Assembly (NCBI GenBank): GCA_035384605.1 | Contig: DAOOIV010000003.1 | Location: forward strand, 1 to 64,000 | Origin: Phycisphaerae bacterium | GTDB lineage: Bacteria > Planctomycetota > Phycisphaerae > UBA1845 > PWPN01 | DNA: 64,000 nucleotides | Reading direction: 5' to 3' | Shown here: in pieces, positions 35,662 to 44,534 of the stretch | Layout: each line of letters begins with the position of its first letter | Position numbering within the stretch: the stretch's first letter is position 1 | The notes under the pieces: generated by a model | Told to the model about the DNA's origin: nothing | The model's input: only the letters and a program-made list of their open reading frames with translations | Database searches by the model: none | Made by a program: the position numbers and the translations under genes

Positions 35662-36183
35662 TCGTCCTTCCAGAGATCGATGAGCCTCTCTTTCGGAGAT
35701 GCCGCTTGCGGTGCCGACGCCCTCGTCGGGACTTCGGGTGTAAGGCGGCCGTGCCGCATGCCCACGCAAAACCGTGGGCATGGCTCCCGACACCTGGCAG
35801 AGAGGATTCCGCCCGAAGATACGGACCCGAAGGGGTTCCGGCCCGGGCGGCGTCGGGCAAAGCCCGCCCTACCTTCCCTTTCCGTTTGCGTCCATCTGTG
35901 TGGTCTTGCGGGCACATTCTTTCTTCTGGGCTGTGCCTGGTGATCCCCCTTTGCCCTGCCGGCCCGATCAACGGGATGCTGCACCGCGCCAAAAACCCTG
36001 GCCCCACTGTGAGGGTTTCCGCGTTCAAGATGATACTTGCCCGCAAGCGGCAGATGGGGTAGCTTCTTAGCAGACCCGGCGGCAACCGATCCGGGACTCC
36101 TGGACTACCGCCGTTGCACGTTGCCGGTGACACATCCGTCCTGGACCGCAAGTCAGCCCGCCTGTTTCCAAAAGGAGGATACC
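35662..36183. repeat. Intergenic region with hairpin repeats
   Basis: ATGCCCACG and CGTGGGCAT form a perfect 9-bp stem around CAAAAC (35758-35781). GGGCGG, GGGC-AAA-GCCC and CCCGCCC stems follow at 35845-35870. These are typical dispersed hairpin repeats; no gene is visible. An AAAAGGAGG ribosome site at 36170-36178 belongs to the next gene. Confidence 0.55.
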
Positions 36184-37026
36184 ATGCGCCGTTTGATGCT
36201 CTTTCTGCTCATTGTCGCTTTCTGTTCAGGTCAGGTGTGCAACCAACAACCTCCGGACAATAATGACACCGACAACGGCGGCGGCGGCCCCGCGACGCCC
36301 GTTGACGGCGAGGCCATCATCGCCGACCACCTTGCCGCCGCAGCCTTTGATGATATTCCGGCCGAGACGATTCAGGCGGTTAAGTCAGGCTACCGCATCT
36401 GGTACGGCCACACGTCGCACGGCAGCCAAATCGTCACCGGCATGCAAATGCTCTTCGCCGAGAACAGCCGGTATGCCTTCAACGCGGAGGCAGGTTCCCT
36501 GGTCCTGGAAGAGCAGGACGACGTGGACCTCGGTCATGAGGGCAACCTTGACTGGACATATATCACCCGTGACGTGCTTGATGAGCCGGGCAACAACATC
36601 AACGTGGTGATGTGGTCATGGTGCGGCGGGGTTAGCGACAACACCGTGGCGGGAATCAATGCCTATCTCAATGCCATGAACGAGCTCGAAACGGACTATC
36701 CCGACGTCATCTTCATCTACATGACCGGCCACTTGGATGGCACCGGCCCCAGCGAGAATCTCTACGCACGCAACAACCAGATCCGCAACTACTGCCGGAC
36801 CCACGGCAAGATCCTGTTCGATTTTGCCGACATCGAGAGCTACGACCCCGCCGGGAACTACTACCCTGACGGCTCCGATTGGTGCGAATGGTGCGAGGAC
36901 TGGTGTTCCACGCACACTTGCCCAACCTGCGTCGAATGCCAGCACTCCGTGTGTTTCAACTGCTACCAGAAAGGCCGGGCCTTCTGGTGGCTGATGGCCC
37001 GCATCGCCGGCTGGGAAGGGACGTGA
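36184..37026 (+). CDS. Exported protein of unknown function with GHTSHGSQ motif
   Basis: AAAAGGAGGATACC precedes ATG 36184. The 280-aa protein has an N-terminal hydrophobic segment ending CSGQVC, which could be a lipoprotein or a cleaved signal. A Gly/Asp-rich linker (residues 22-43) precedes the folded part. The GYRIWYGHTSHGSQIVTG stretch near 75-92, the VVMWSWCGG near 141 and the FIYMTGHLDGTG near 178 look like active-site loops of an SGNH-like or amidase fold, but I cannot assign a family. The C-terminus holds several Cys pairs (CEWCEDWCSTHTC, CVECQHSVCFNC) that may bind metal. It is followed closely by repeat copy 3. Confidence 0.5.
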   Translation: MRRLMLFLLIVAFCSGQVCNQQPPDNNDTDNGGGGPATPVDGEAIIADHLAAAAFDDIPAETIQAVKSGYRIWYGHTSHGSQIVTGMQMLFAENSRYAFNAEAGSLVLEEQDDVDLGHEGNLDWTYITRDVLDEPGNNINVVMWSWCGGVSDNTVAGINAYLNAMNELETDYPDVIFIYMTGHLDGTGPSENLYARNNQIRNYCRTHGKILFDFADIESYDPAGNYYPDGSDWCEWCEDWCSTHTCPTCVECQHSVCFNCYQKGRAFWWLMARIAGWEGT

Positions 37027-37327
37027 AAAGGTGAAGCAGGCGCTGTGCCTCCTCCACTAAGGCGGACCGCCTTTTTGTGAACCGCAACCCAAACGTTCTG
37101 CGATCCAGAAACATGCGCGCAAGCCGCACAGATATCTGGCCGTAAGGTTATAAAAACCTGGCCGCCTCTGGGATGCGGCCGAACGGGAGTCGTGGCCGCG
37201 GAAAACGAGCAGCCTCGTCGACACCGGGCCCGCCATTGCGGAGCTGAGAAGCAGAATACACTGCCAGACAAGCTCCCAGTGCCACGCGGCGCTCGACATT
37301 TCCGCATTCTGCGGCGATGCTGGTGGC
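37027..37327. other. Intergenic region with dispersed repeat
   Basis: Apart from the 91-bp element at 37059-37149 there is no recognisable gene. It carries the promoter region of the truncated helicase copy; GCGATGCTGGTGGC just before its ATG is matched at the intact gene. Confidence 0.45.
37059..37149 (+). repeat. 91-bp dispersed element, copy 3
   Basis: It begins AAGGCGGACCGCCTT and carries TTCTGCGATCCAGAAACATG and GCGCAAGCCGCACAGATATC. In the frame that is open in copies 1, 2 and 4, an in-frame TGA interrupts it after the first seven codons, so this copy cannot be read through. It ends CCGTAAGGTTATAA, like copy 4. Confidence 0.88.
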
Positions 37328-38257
37328 ATGACCCGCGACGAGATCTGTTCCAAGTTCATCGAGTCCATCACCTTCGACCTCTATTCCTATCAGGAAGAGG
37401 CCCTGATGGCGTGGTTCGACTCGCCCGGGGGCGTGATGGTCTGCGCCCCGACAGGGATGGGCAAGACGCTCATCGCCGAGGCGGCCGTATTCGAGGCCCT
37501 GCACAGCCGTCGGCGGCTCTTCTATACCACTCCGCTGATCGCCCTGACCGACCAGAAGTTCCGCGAGCTGCAGGATCTGGCGGAAAAATGGGGTTTCGCC
37601 CGCGAGGAAATCGGCCTGATCACCGGTAACCGCAAGGTGAACCCGGACGCTCTGGTCCGCGTGGTGGTGGCCGAGATCCTGCTCAATCACCTCATCTCGC
37701 CGGAGCCGGGCCAATCGGATATGAGCGAGGTGGCCGCCGTGGTCATGGACGAGTTCCACAGCTTCAACGACCCCGAGCGGGGCATCGTCTGGGAGCTGTC
37801 GCTGGCCCTGCTGCCGCCGCACGTGCGGGTGCTGCTGCTGTCGGCCACGGTCGGCAACCCGTATGAGTCCTGCCGCTGGCTGAGGCATTTCTCCGGGCGA
37901 CTTCCGTTCAAAGGGGGTTCAGGTCAGCCTCGATGCCCGGGAGGAGCAGCAATTCGGCGGCGTGCACACGCAGCCGGTGGGGGCGTTGCTGTTCGGTTTA
38001 GCATGCTGAATTCCGAGGGGTCCTGCAAAGAGCTGCGTACGCCCGTTTCTGATGCGTCACGGAAGAGGAAGAAACCCACAGGCACAGTCATGTGGCGGAA
38101 ACTAAGGGGAGCCGTTCCGAAGGCGCTGCCGGATGCGAGGTGCGCGGTTGGAGCATCCTCGATGAGCACCGTTCTCCCGGGGGCGACCAGGAATCGGAAA
38201 CCGACCACCGACCGCCTCCAGCCCATAGCCCTTGCATCCAACAGTCTCGAGCAGTAA
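37328..38257 (+). pseudogene. Truncated 5' copy of the DExH helicase gene
   Basis: The first ~186 codons are nearly base-for-base identical to the intact helicase at 41473, including Walker A (APTGMGKT), DEFH and SAT. A few differences occur only at the edges: four in the first 36 bases and several after codon 178. The copy then breaks at CRWLR: the continuing frame to 38257 has no relation to helicase and looks like debris from other sequence. Without the second RecA-like domain it cannot be a working helicase. Confidence 0.85.
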
Positions 38258-38425
38258 TCTATTCTTGCCCATCATGGCTTCGACGAAGCTTCTCTTGTGA
38301 AGGCGATCGGATAGACGCAATGACCGCATCAGACAAGGTGACAAAGAGCAGACGAAGGCCGCCAAGGCATCCGCGAAACAGATCTGGATCGCCTTTTCCG
38401 ATCCTTCTTCGGCGAGGTGAACGAC
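37889..38425. other. Junction region after the truncated helicase copy
   Basis: The sequence is unrelated to the helicase from about 37886. A short frame after the break reads VQVSLDAREEQQFGGVHT before a stop and may be a remnant of another gene. The following 300 bases look non-coding and AT-richer than the neighbours. It ends with GAGGTGA, the ribosome site of the next gene. Confidence 0.4.
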
Positions 38426-40480
38426 ATGATTATCCTGTTCAAGTGTCCGCAATGTGGCAGGGCTCACAACGTAAAGAGTGAACTGGGTGGGAGGAAAGCA
38501 AGATGCGCGTGTGGCCAAGAACTCACGATCCCAGTCGTGAGAGAAGACGACACAACGGAGACGAGAAGGGGTATCGCTCTCGACACTACTGGAACCGCCA
38601 GCGGTCCCGTGGTACCGGCCCAAGCCAATTCTTCAAGCCAAGCCCGTCCCGACAGCCAAGGCAAAGTGAGGTGGTATGATCGAGGATTGCTCGTGCTCAG
38701 CTTGCTCGTGCTCTTTTTCCCCGTTGGCGCATACGGCCTCTGGCGAAACAGCCATTACTCTAGGCGGAGTAAGATTCTACTCGGCGTCACTGGTTTTGCA
38801 CTTGCGGTAGCCATTGGCCAGCAGCTCACTGAGCAAGTGGTGTCTGCTCCAACAGATATCACCTGGAAACAGTACATGGATGAGTGCGGCACGACCGCGC
38901 AAGAGGTCAACAAGACCCGCGCCATCAAGGTGTTCGAGGCCAATTACAAGGGGAAGCAGGTGAGATGGGCCGGCATTGTGGACAGCGTATCGCCCGGACT
39001 ACTTGGGGGAACGCGGATCGGGCTCAAGATGAGCCCTACGGAATCGTTCGGTGCCGACGTTGTCCTAAAGGTCCCCGACAACGTGGATGTCTCTGCGCTT
39101 AACCGAGGTGCCATTCTGGAATGTGTCGCCCGGATTGACACACAGGGCGGACCGATCCTCCCGCACGAACTGGCGTGGATTGGACCTGCCACGGGGGCGA
39201 CAACGCCCTTGTCTGCGCAGCGCCCAACGAGTGATACAACAGCGGTGCCTCCGCACGGCATGGTTCTGAGCCAAGCACAGATCATGCCGGCCACTTGGAA
39301 AGACTTCATGAGTGCTTGCGGCACGGCGGCCCAGCAGGCCAACGAAATCCAGGCCGTCGATCTCTTCGAGAAGCAGTTCAAGGGCAAGGTAGTCAAGTGG
39401 TCCGGGGTCGTCGACAGAATAAGCACTAGTATTCGGGGCGAGGCCCAGATTTGGATGAAGATGAGTCCCACCGAATCCCTCGGCCCCGATCTGGTCCTTA
39501 ACGCGCCACGCAATCTTGACCTCAAGTCGATTAGGAAGGGTGATACCGTCGAATTCCTGGGGCAGATAGAGACACAGGGCGGAGCATTCACGCCTCATGT
39601 ACTCTACTGCGATCAAGTGCCGGTACGGGAAGACGGGCTAACGGGCGAGGCTGGTTCGCGGCTCAGGCCCGAAGAGAAGACGGCGAAAGACCGATCCTCC
39701 CAATCAATGCTCAGCAGCCCTGCGCAGGACACGTCCGATTTGGCTCGTGCATCGGATTTGGACTCGCACATGATTCGAGAGCTGGTGCGCAACCTGAACC
39801 ACCCAGACAATCCGGTCGTGGACGCTGCAACAGGAGAGTTGAGTACTTACAAGGATAAGGCGGTGCCCGTCCTAAAAGAGTTCATCCTTGACTCAACGAA
39901 CACGACCTCCGGTCGGCTGGCAGCAATCACGTCGCTGTGGCAGATTTCTAGTCAACTGGCACGTTCTGCGCTGAGAGACTGCGCTATGACGCTAGCAAAG
40001 AGAACAAGCAGCCTGGACAAGGCTCTCGCCAATGCCTGCAATGACTACGCACGACGACCGAGTGCGGAGCACCCAGAGGACACTGACAACTCACCCGACA
40101 GTCAGGACACGGCCGGCACAAACACGCCTGACAGTGTTCAAAAACCATCCGAAGATACACCGAGAGACCAGCCCGGATCTGAAATCGACGAACGTCTCAA
40201 TCGGTTGGTGACCTTGAAGAAGCCATACCCAAAAGTGTATCCGAACGCCCCAACAGACAGAATCACTGCCCAGTATGTCGCGATTCTGGTAGCCGAGCAG
40301 GTGGGCCTCCAATACGACTTTAAGACCTCATTCACGAACACTAACCCGAAATGCCGTCAGTGGATATATCCAGAATTCGAGGGCATTCCATGCAACGTGG
40401 CTCTCAAGCAAGTACTTGACCCTCTTGGTCTTACCTACGAGTTGAAGGGTGACAGAATAGTTTTGCAGAAGAAACGGTAG
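38426..40480 (+). CDS. Zinc-ribbon, membrane, OB-like, HEAT-like and STN-like multidomain protein
   Basis: GAGGTGA lies 5 bases before ATG 38426. The 684-aa protein has, in order: a zinc ribbon (Cys 7, 10, 27, 29), two membrane helices (about 86-106 and 116-137), two tandem OB-like domains (about 146-250 and 285-400, both with WKxxMxxCGTxAQxxN...GKxVxWxGxVDxxS), a helical HEAT-like region (about 440-540), a Ser/Pro/Asp-rich linker and a C-terminal STN-like domain (about 610-684: LVAEQVGLQYDFK, GIPCNVALKQVLDPLG). The OB pair resembles the tRNA_anti-like family. I know no protein with this whole order. Base composition is visibly less GC-rich than in neighbours, which hints at transfer. Confidence 0.7.
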   Translation: MIILFKCPQCGRAHNVKSELGGRKARCACGQELTIPVVREDDTTETRRGIALDTTGTASGPVVPAQANSSSQARPDSQGKVRWYDRGLLVLSLLVLFFPVGAYGLWRNSHYSRRSKILLGVTGFALAVAIGQQLTEQVVSAPTDITWKQYMDECGTTAQEVNKTRAIKVFEANYKGKQVRWAGIVDSVSPGLLGGTRIGLKMSPTESFGADVVLKVPDNVDVSALNRGAILECVARIDTQGGPILPHELAWIGPATGATTPLSAQRPTSDTTAVPPHGMVLSQAQIMPATWKDFMSACGTAAQQANEIQAVDLFEKQFKGKVVKWSGVVDRISTSIRGEAQIWMKMSPTESLGPDLVLNAPRNLDLKSIRKGDTVEFLGQIETQGGAFTPHVLYCDQVPVREDGLTGEAGSRLRPEEKTAKDRSSQSMLSSPAQDTSDLARASDLDSHMIRELVRNLNHPDNPVVDAATGELSTYKDKAVPVLKEFILDSTNTTSGRLAAITSLWQISSQLARSALRDCAMTLAKRTSSLDKALANACNDYARRPSAEHPEDTDNSPDSQDTAGTNTPDSVQKPSEDTPRDQPGSEIDERLNRLVTLKKPYPKVYPNAPTDRITAQYVAILVAEQVGLQYDFKTSFTNTNPKCRQWIYPEFEGIPCNVALKQVLDPLGLTYELKGDRIVLQKKR

Positions 40481-40549
40481 GTCTGTTGCGGCAGAGGAGT
40501 CCTATGCCGATTCCCAAAGGCAAACCGTCATTCTGAATTGGAGCATCGG

Positions 40550-41197
40550 ATGTACACCATCCTCACAAGCAGCCTGCCGCGTATCCTGAGAACCTCATGG
40601 TTTCGACAGGCCGTTGCTGGGTACGGCAAGCTCTTGAGCCAGTATGCCGCAACGAATGCGGCCACTGACCGGGATTTTCAGACGAAATACGCGTCATTCT
40701 GGCAAATGCGATGGGTCAGGGGTGATACGGACAACTCGGCATGGCTGCAAACGTATTTTCAGATTCTGGAAGAGGCAAAAGGGAAACCCGACGTTGACAT
40801 TGAAGCCGTTGCTCGCCAACTCTATGAGATTCCCGTGCGACGTGGCAAGAAGCAGCTTCAGTTCTCCTTCGTGACAAAGCTTCGGCACATGAGACAGCCC
40901 ACGGCCCCGATATACGACGCGAATGTGGAGGCGTTCTTCATGTTGCCGCGGAAGGACCAGAGCCATCCGGTCGATGAGCGGCTGGCAAATCTGATGATGA
41001 ATTACGAGTTTCTTGTCAAAGAATACGACCGCGTCATAAGCAATGATCTTTTGCGGGAAGCGGTTGCCGCCTGTCGTACTGAACTGCCAGCGATGCAGCG
41101 GATTACTGACGAGAAAGCGGTCGATTTCATGATCTGGGGTTTCGTGAACGTGGCGCGAAAGGGGGCCGTGCGAGACCGGACCATCGTGTATAGTTGA
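40550..41197 (+). CDS. Uncharacterised protein, possible HhH/GPD-like fold
   Basis: GGAG lies 6 bases before ATG 40550; a TTG at 40538 is less likely. The 215-aa product is soluble and helical. Its stretch LQFSFVTKLRHMRQPTAPIYD near residues 98-118 resembles a recurring block (F-x-x-K-L-x-H...P-x-Y-D) in uncharacterised helical proteins related to DNA glycosylase-like folds; this is a weak resemblance. The gene lies 69 bases after the multidomain gene on the same strand and shares its less GC-rich composition, so the two probably arrived together. Confidence 0.5.
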   Translation: MYTILTSSLPRILRTSWFRQAVAGYGKLLSQYAATNAATDRDFQTKYASFWQMRWVRGDTDNSAWLQTYFQILEEAKGKPDVDIEAVARQLYEIPVRRGKKQLQFSFVTKLRHMRQPTAPIYDANVEAFFMLPRKDQSHPVDERLANLMMNYEFLVKEYDRVISNDLLREAVAACRTELPAMQRITDEKAVDFMIWGFVNVARKGAVRDRTIVYS

Positions 41198-41275
41198 TCC
41201 ACGGTCTGCGACATCCCCGAAAGCCTTTCCCGCCCTGTGCCCCTCGCCCTCGCCCCTCGCTGCGACCCCCGCCCG

Positions 41276-41297
41276 CTCCCCCTTGCCAAAGGGGGAG
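41276..41297. terminator. Strong hairpin between the insertion pair and the helicase
   Basis: CTCCCCCTT (41276-41284) and AAGGGGGAG (41289-41297) form a perfect 9-bp stem with a GCCA loop. It resembles a dispersed hairpin repeat and may end the transcript of the preceding gene. Confidence 0.5.
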
Positions 41298-41472
41298 GGA
41301 GGGCCGACGAGGGCGCGCGCCACGGCGACACGATCCAGTTCCCGCAGTCCGCCGGCAGATCAGTCGGTGAACGCCAATCGTATCGCTCCGCCAGGCAGAA
41401 GCCGTGTCGTCGCCGGGTCGGCCTCACTGAGCTCGGCTCGACATTTCTTCGCTGAGATGCGATGCTGGTGTC

Positions 41473-43647
41473 ATGACACGTGACGAGATCTGCTCCAAGT
41501 TCATCGAGTCCATCACCTTCGACCTCTATTCCTATCAGGAAGAGGCCCTGATGGCGTGGTTCGACTCGCCCGGGGGCGTGATGGTCTGCGCCCCGACAGG
41601 GATGGGCAAGACGCTCATCGCCGAGGCGGCCGTATTCGAGGCCCTGCACAGCCGTCGGCGGCTCTTCTATACCACTCCGCTGATCGCCCTGACCGACCAG
41701 AAGTTCCGCGAGCTGCAGGATCTGGCGGAAAAATGGGGTTTCGCCCGCGAGGAAATCGGCCTGATCACCGGTAACCGCAAGGTGAACCCGGACGCTCTGG
41801 TCCGCGTGGTGGTGGCCGAGATCCTGCTCAATCACCTCATCTCGCCGGAGCCGGGCCAATCGGATATGAGCGAGGTGGCCGCCGTGGTCATGGACGAGTT
41901 CCACAGCTTCAACGACCCCGAGCGGGGCATCGTCTGGGAGCTGTCGCTGGCCCTGCTGCCGCCGCACGTGCGGGTGCTGCTGCTGTCGGCCACGGTCGGC
42001 AACCCGTACGAATTCTGCCGCTGGCTGAGGGTCGAGCATGGGCGCGAAGTGACTCTGGTGCAGTCAAACGAGCGCCGTGTGCCACTGGAGTTCATCTGGG
42101 TGGGCGACAAGCTGATTACCGAGCTGCTCACCGAAATGGTCAGCGACGACGACAGCAAGTGCCGCGTGCCCGCCCTGGTCTTCTGCTTCAACCGCGACGA
42201 GTGCTGGGAAGTGGCCGAGCGGCTCAAGGGGCTGCCGATCATCAGCAACGCACAGAAAGTCGAGATTGACGCGGAGCTGGCGGCCCACAAGGACGACCTG
42301 GCCGACGGCGTCGGCCCCAAGCTCAAGCAGATGCTCATCCGCGGCGTCGGCGTGCATCACGCGGGCGTGCTGCCCAAGCACAAGGAGATCGTTGAATCGC
42401 TCTTCCTGCGCAAGCTTGTGCCGTTCGTGGTTTGTACCGAAACACTGGCAGCCGGGATCAACCTGCCGGCCAGGTCCGTCGTGATCAGCACGCTGATGAA
42501 GGGCAAGCCGGGCGAGAAGAAGCTGATATTCGCGTCGGCGGCCCATCAGATGTTCGGCCGTGCCGGGCGACCGCAGTTCGACACGCAGGGATATGTCTTC
42601 GCCCTGGCCCACGAGGACGACGTCCGGCTGCTCAAGTGGAAGAAAAAGTACGACCAGATCCCCGCGACCACCAAGGACCCCGGCCTGCTCAAGGCCAAGA
42701 AGGATCTGGAGCGCAAAAAGCCCGTCCGCAGCAAGACCGAGCAGTACTGGACCGAGGGGCAGTTCAAGACGCTCATCCAGGCCGGCCCAGCCAAGCTGCT
42801 CAGCCGCTCGATGATCTCATACAACGTGCTCATCTACATGCTGACCCGCACCGGCACGCTCAACGAGGTGCGCACCTTCCTCGGCAAGCGGTTCGAGTCC
42901 GCCGAGCGTGTGGCCCGCTTCCGCGAGCAACTGGATTTCATGCTCAGCAACCTCGCCGGCCTGGGCTACATCACCCGCAGCGACAACGGGGAGCACGTAA
43001 CGCTCAACGACTCGATCCGCAAGCTGCAGGTATTCCGCAGCGTCGATCCGTTGTACGGGGCATTCCTGGCCGAGCAGCTCAATCACGCCGATGGCCGTGA
43101 GAAGATTCTCGCACTGGAGTCGGTGCTTGAGATTCCGCCGACCATTCTGCGCCGCGTGCGGATCCCGGACGCCCCGCCCGGCCCGCTTCAGACGCAGGTC
43201 ATCGAGCCGCAACTGATCCAGCAGGGCCTGATGGCGGCCATGCCGCAGGATGCCCCCGAAGAAGACGACGGCGACGACTACTGGGCCGAGGAACAGGAGC
43301 GTCCGCCGACCTTCCCCGAAATGCTCAAGCTGGTCTTCGAGTCGAAGCTGGCCGCGCCCGAGCCAGTGTACGTCCAGCCCAAGTGGGTGGCCGGCGGCGT
43401 GGCCGAGTTCCAGGGCGATTTCTACAAGTTCGTGCACAACCGCGAGCTGATCAAACAGGAAGGACTGATTCTGCGCCACCTGCTGCGTCTGACGATCCTG
43501 GCGAGCGAGTTTTTTGCCCTCACGGAGGATCCCGAGTACCAGTCCATCAGCGACGCCGCCACCGCCGCCTGCCAGAAGGTCGACCCGCGCTACACAAGCC
43601 GCTTCCTTGAACAAGCCGCGGAAACGAGGACACTGACAGCCATATAA
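41473..43647 (+). CDS. Ski2-like DExH-box helicase
   Basis: The 724-aa protein shows all superfamily 2 motifs in order: Walker A APTGMGKT (residues 40-47), TTPLIAL (67-73), DEFH (141-144, in place of the common DEVH), LLSATVGNP (170-178), then in the second RecA-like domain VHHAGVLPKHKEIVE (near 296), CTETLAAGINLPAR (near 321) and MFGRAGRPQFD (near 358). The C-terminal ~350 residues form a long accessory region with an acidic stretch EEDDGDDYWAEEQE. The GINLP and GRAGRP motifs point to Ski2/Hel308-type enzymes. Its function may be RNA or DNA unwinding. A truncated copy of its 5' end lies 4.1 kb upstream. Confidence 0.9.
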   Translation: MTRDEICSKFIESITFDLYSYQEEALMAWFDSPGGVMVCAPTGMGKTLIAEAAVFEALHSRRRLFYTTPLIALTDQKFRELQDLAEKWGFAREEIGLITGNRKVNPDALVRVVVAEILLNHLISPEPGQSDMSEVAAVVMDEFHSFNDPERGIVWELSLALLPPHVRVLLLSATVGNPYEFCRWLRVEHGREVTLVQSNERRVPLEFIWVGDKLITELLTEMVSDDDSKCRVPALVFCFNRDECWEVAERLKGLPIISNAQKVEIDAELAAHKDDLADGVGPKLKQMLIRGVGVHHAGVLPKHKEIVESLFLRKLVPFVVCTETLAAGINLPARSVVISTLMKGKPGEKKLIFASAAHQMFGRAGRPQFDTQGYVFALAHEDDVRLLKWKKKYDQIPATTKDPGLLKAKKDLERKKPVRSKTEQYWTEGQFKTLIQAGPAKLLSRSMISYNVLIYMLTRTGTLNEVRTFLGKRFESAERVARFREQLDFMLSNLAGLGYITRSDNGEHVTLNDSIRKLQVFRSVDPLYGAFLAEQLNHADGREKILALESVLEIPPTILRRVRIPDAPPGPLQTQVIEPQLIQQGLMAAMPQDAPEEDDGDDYWAEEQERPPTFPEMLKLVFESKLAAPEPVYVQPKWVAGGVAEFQGDFYKFVHNRELIKQEGLILRHLLRLTILASEFFALTEDPEYQSISDAATAACQKVDPRYTSRFLEQAAETRTLTAI

Positions 43648-43669
43648 GGTATCATCTCGGGTGCAAGGG

Positions 43670-44314
43670 ATGATGAGTATGGACCTCGGCGCCTACCGAT
43701 CTTTGCCAATTCCGCAATGGCTGGACGTGAACTGTCCGAAGTGCGCCTACCCGCTTCGCGGCCTTCCGGAGCATCGTTGCCCGGAATGCGGCGCTGAGTT
43801 CAACATCGACGAACTCGTGACCGACACGACGCCGTTGCGGCCCCCGGAGATCACCGCCCGGACTCGGCCCGTGCCTCAGCTCGGTCTGGAATGCAACGGG
43901 TGCGGCTATCCGCTCAGAGGACTACCGGGCGACCAGTGCCCGGAGTGCGGCCGGGAGTTCAGTCTCACCGATTACATCCCACCCGAGCCTTGGGGCGAAG
44001 TGGCCGTAGGCGCGTCAGCAACCGAGACCATGCTCATCTTCTCGCACCTCCGCTCGTTGGGCATCCCCTGCATGATCACAGAGGCCAGAGGAACTCTCGG
44101 CGCCCGGGGAACCGACGTGTTCCTCGGAGGGGTGAGCAAACAGCTCCGCGTGCGCCGGGACTACTATCTTGATGCCCTCGCGGCCATCGCCGAGGCAACC
44201 GAGAAAACCGGCCGGCCTTGGACGTGTCCAAACTGCTCGGAGGAGGTACCAGGCAACTTCGAGCTCTGCTGGAAATGCCAACATGGCCGAGGAGATGAGC
44301 CGGTGCGAAACTGA
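43670..44314 (+). CDS. Double zinc-ribbon protein
   Basis: Starts at 43661 (GTG), 43670, 43673 and 43679 are all possible; I chose 43670. The ~214-aa protein has two tandem zinc ribbons, CPKCAYPLRGLPEHRCPECG and CNGCGYPLRGLPGDQCPECG, separated by a proline-rich linker. A middle region (ATETMLIFSHLRSLGIPCMI, TDVFLGG) resembles the DUF2007-type regulatory fold. The end carries a third CxxC pair set (CPNCSEEVPGNFELCWKC). The ribbons are the planctomycete type seen in the 30621 protein. Nothing shows a membrane segment. It lies 22 bases after the helicase stop, so it may share its transcript. Confidence 0.7.
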   Translation: MMSMDLGAYRSLPIPQWLDVNCPKCAYPLRGLPEHRCPECGAEFNIDELVTDTTPLRPPEITARTRPVPQLGLECNGCGYPLRGLPGDQCPECGREFSLTDYIPPEPWGEVAVGASATETMLIFSHLRSLGIPCMITEARGTLGARGTDVFLGGVSKQLRVRRDYYLDALAAIAEATEKTGRPWTCPNCSEEVPGNFELCWKCQHGRGDEPVRN

Positions 44315-44534
44315 GCCACCTTATCGCGGACGACGTCGTGTTTCCCCGGCCACTGGCCTGCCGGCGCGGGCTCGTTGACACCATCCGGCCGGTTCGATAC
44401 GTTATCTCCCTGATTTCGCCGTCCCTGGCCGGGCGGGTGCCGCCCGCGTACCCGGCCGAGTGGCTCGGCCGGCATTCAGAGAGGTTCAGGCCCGATTCGC
44501 TGATCGGCGGATAGGTCGGTTTGGAGCATCGCTC

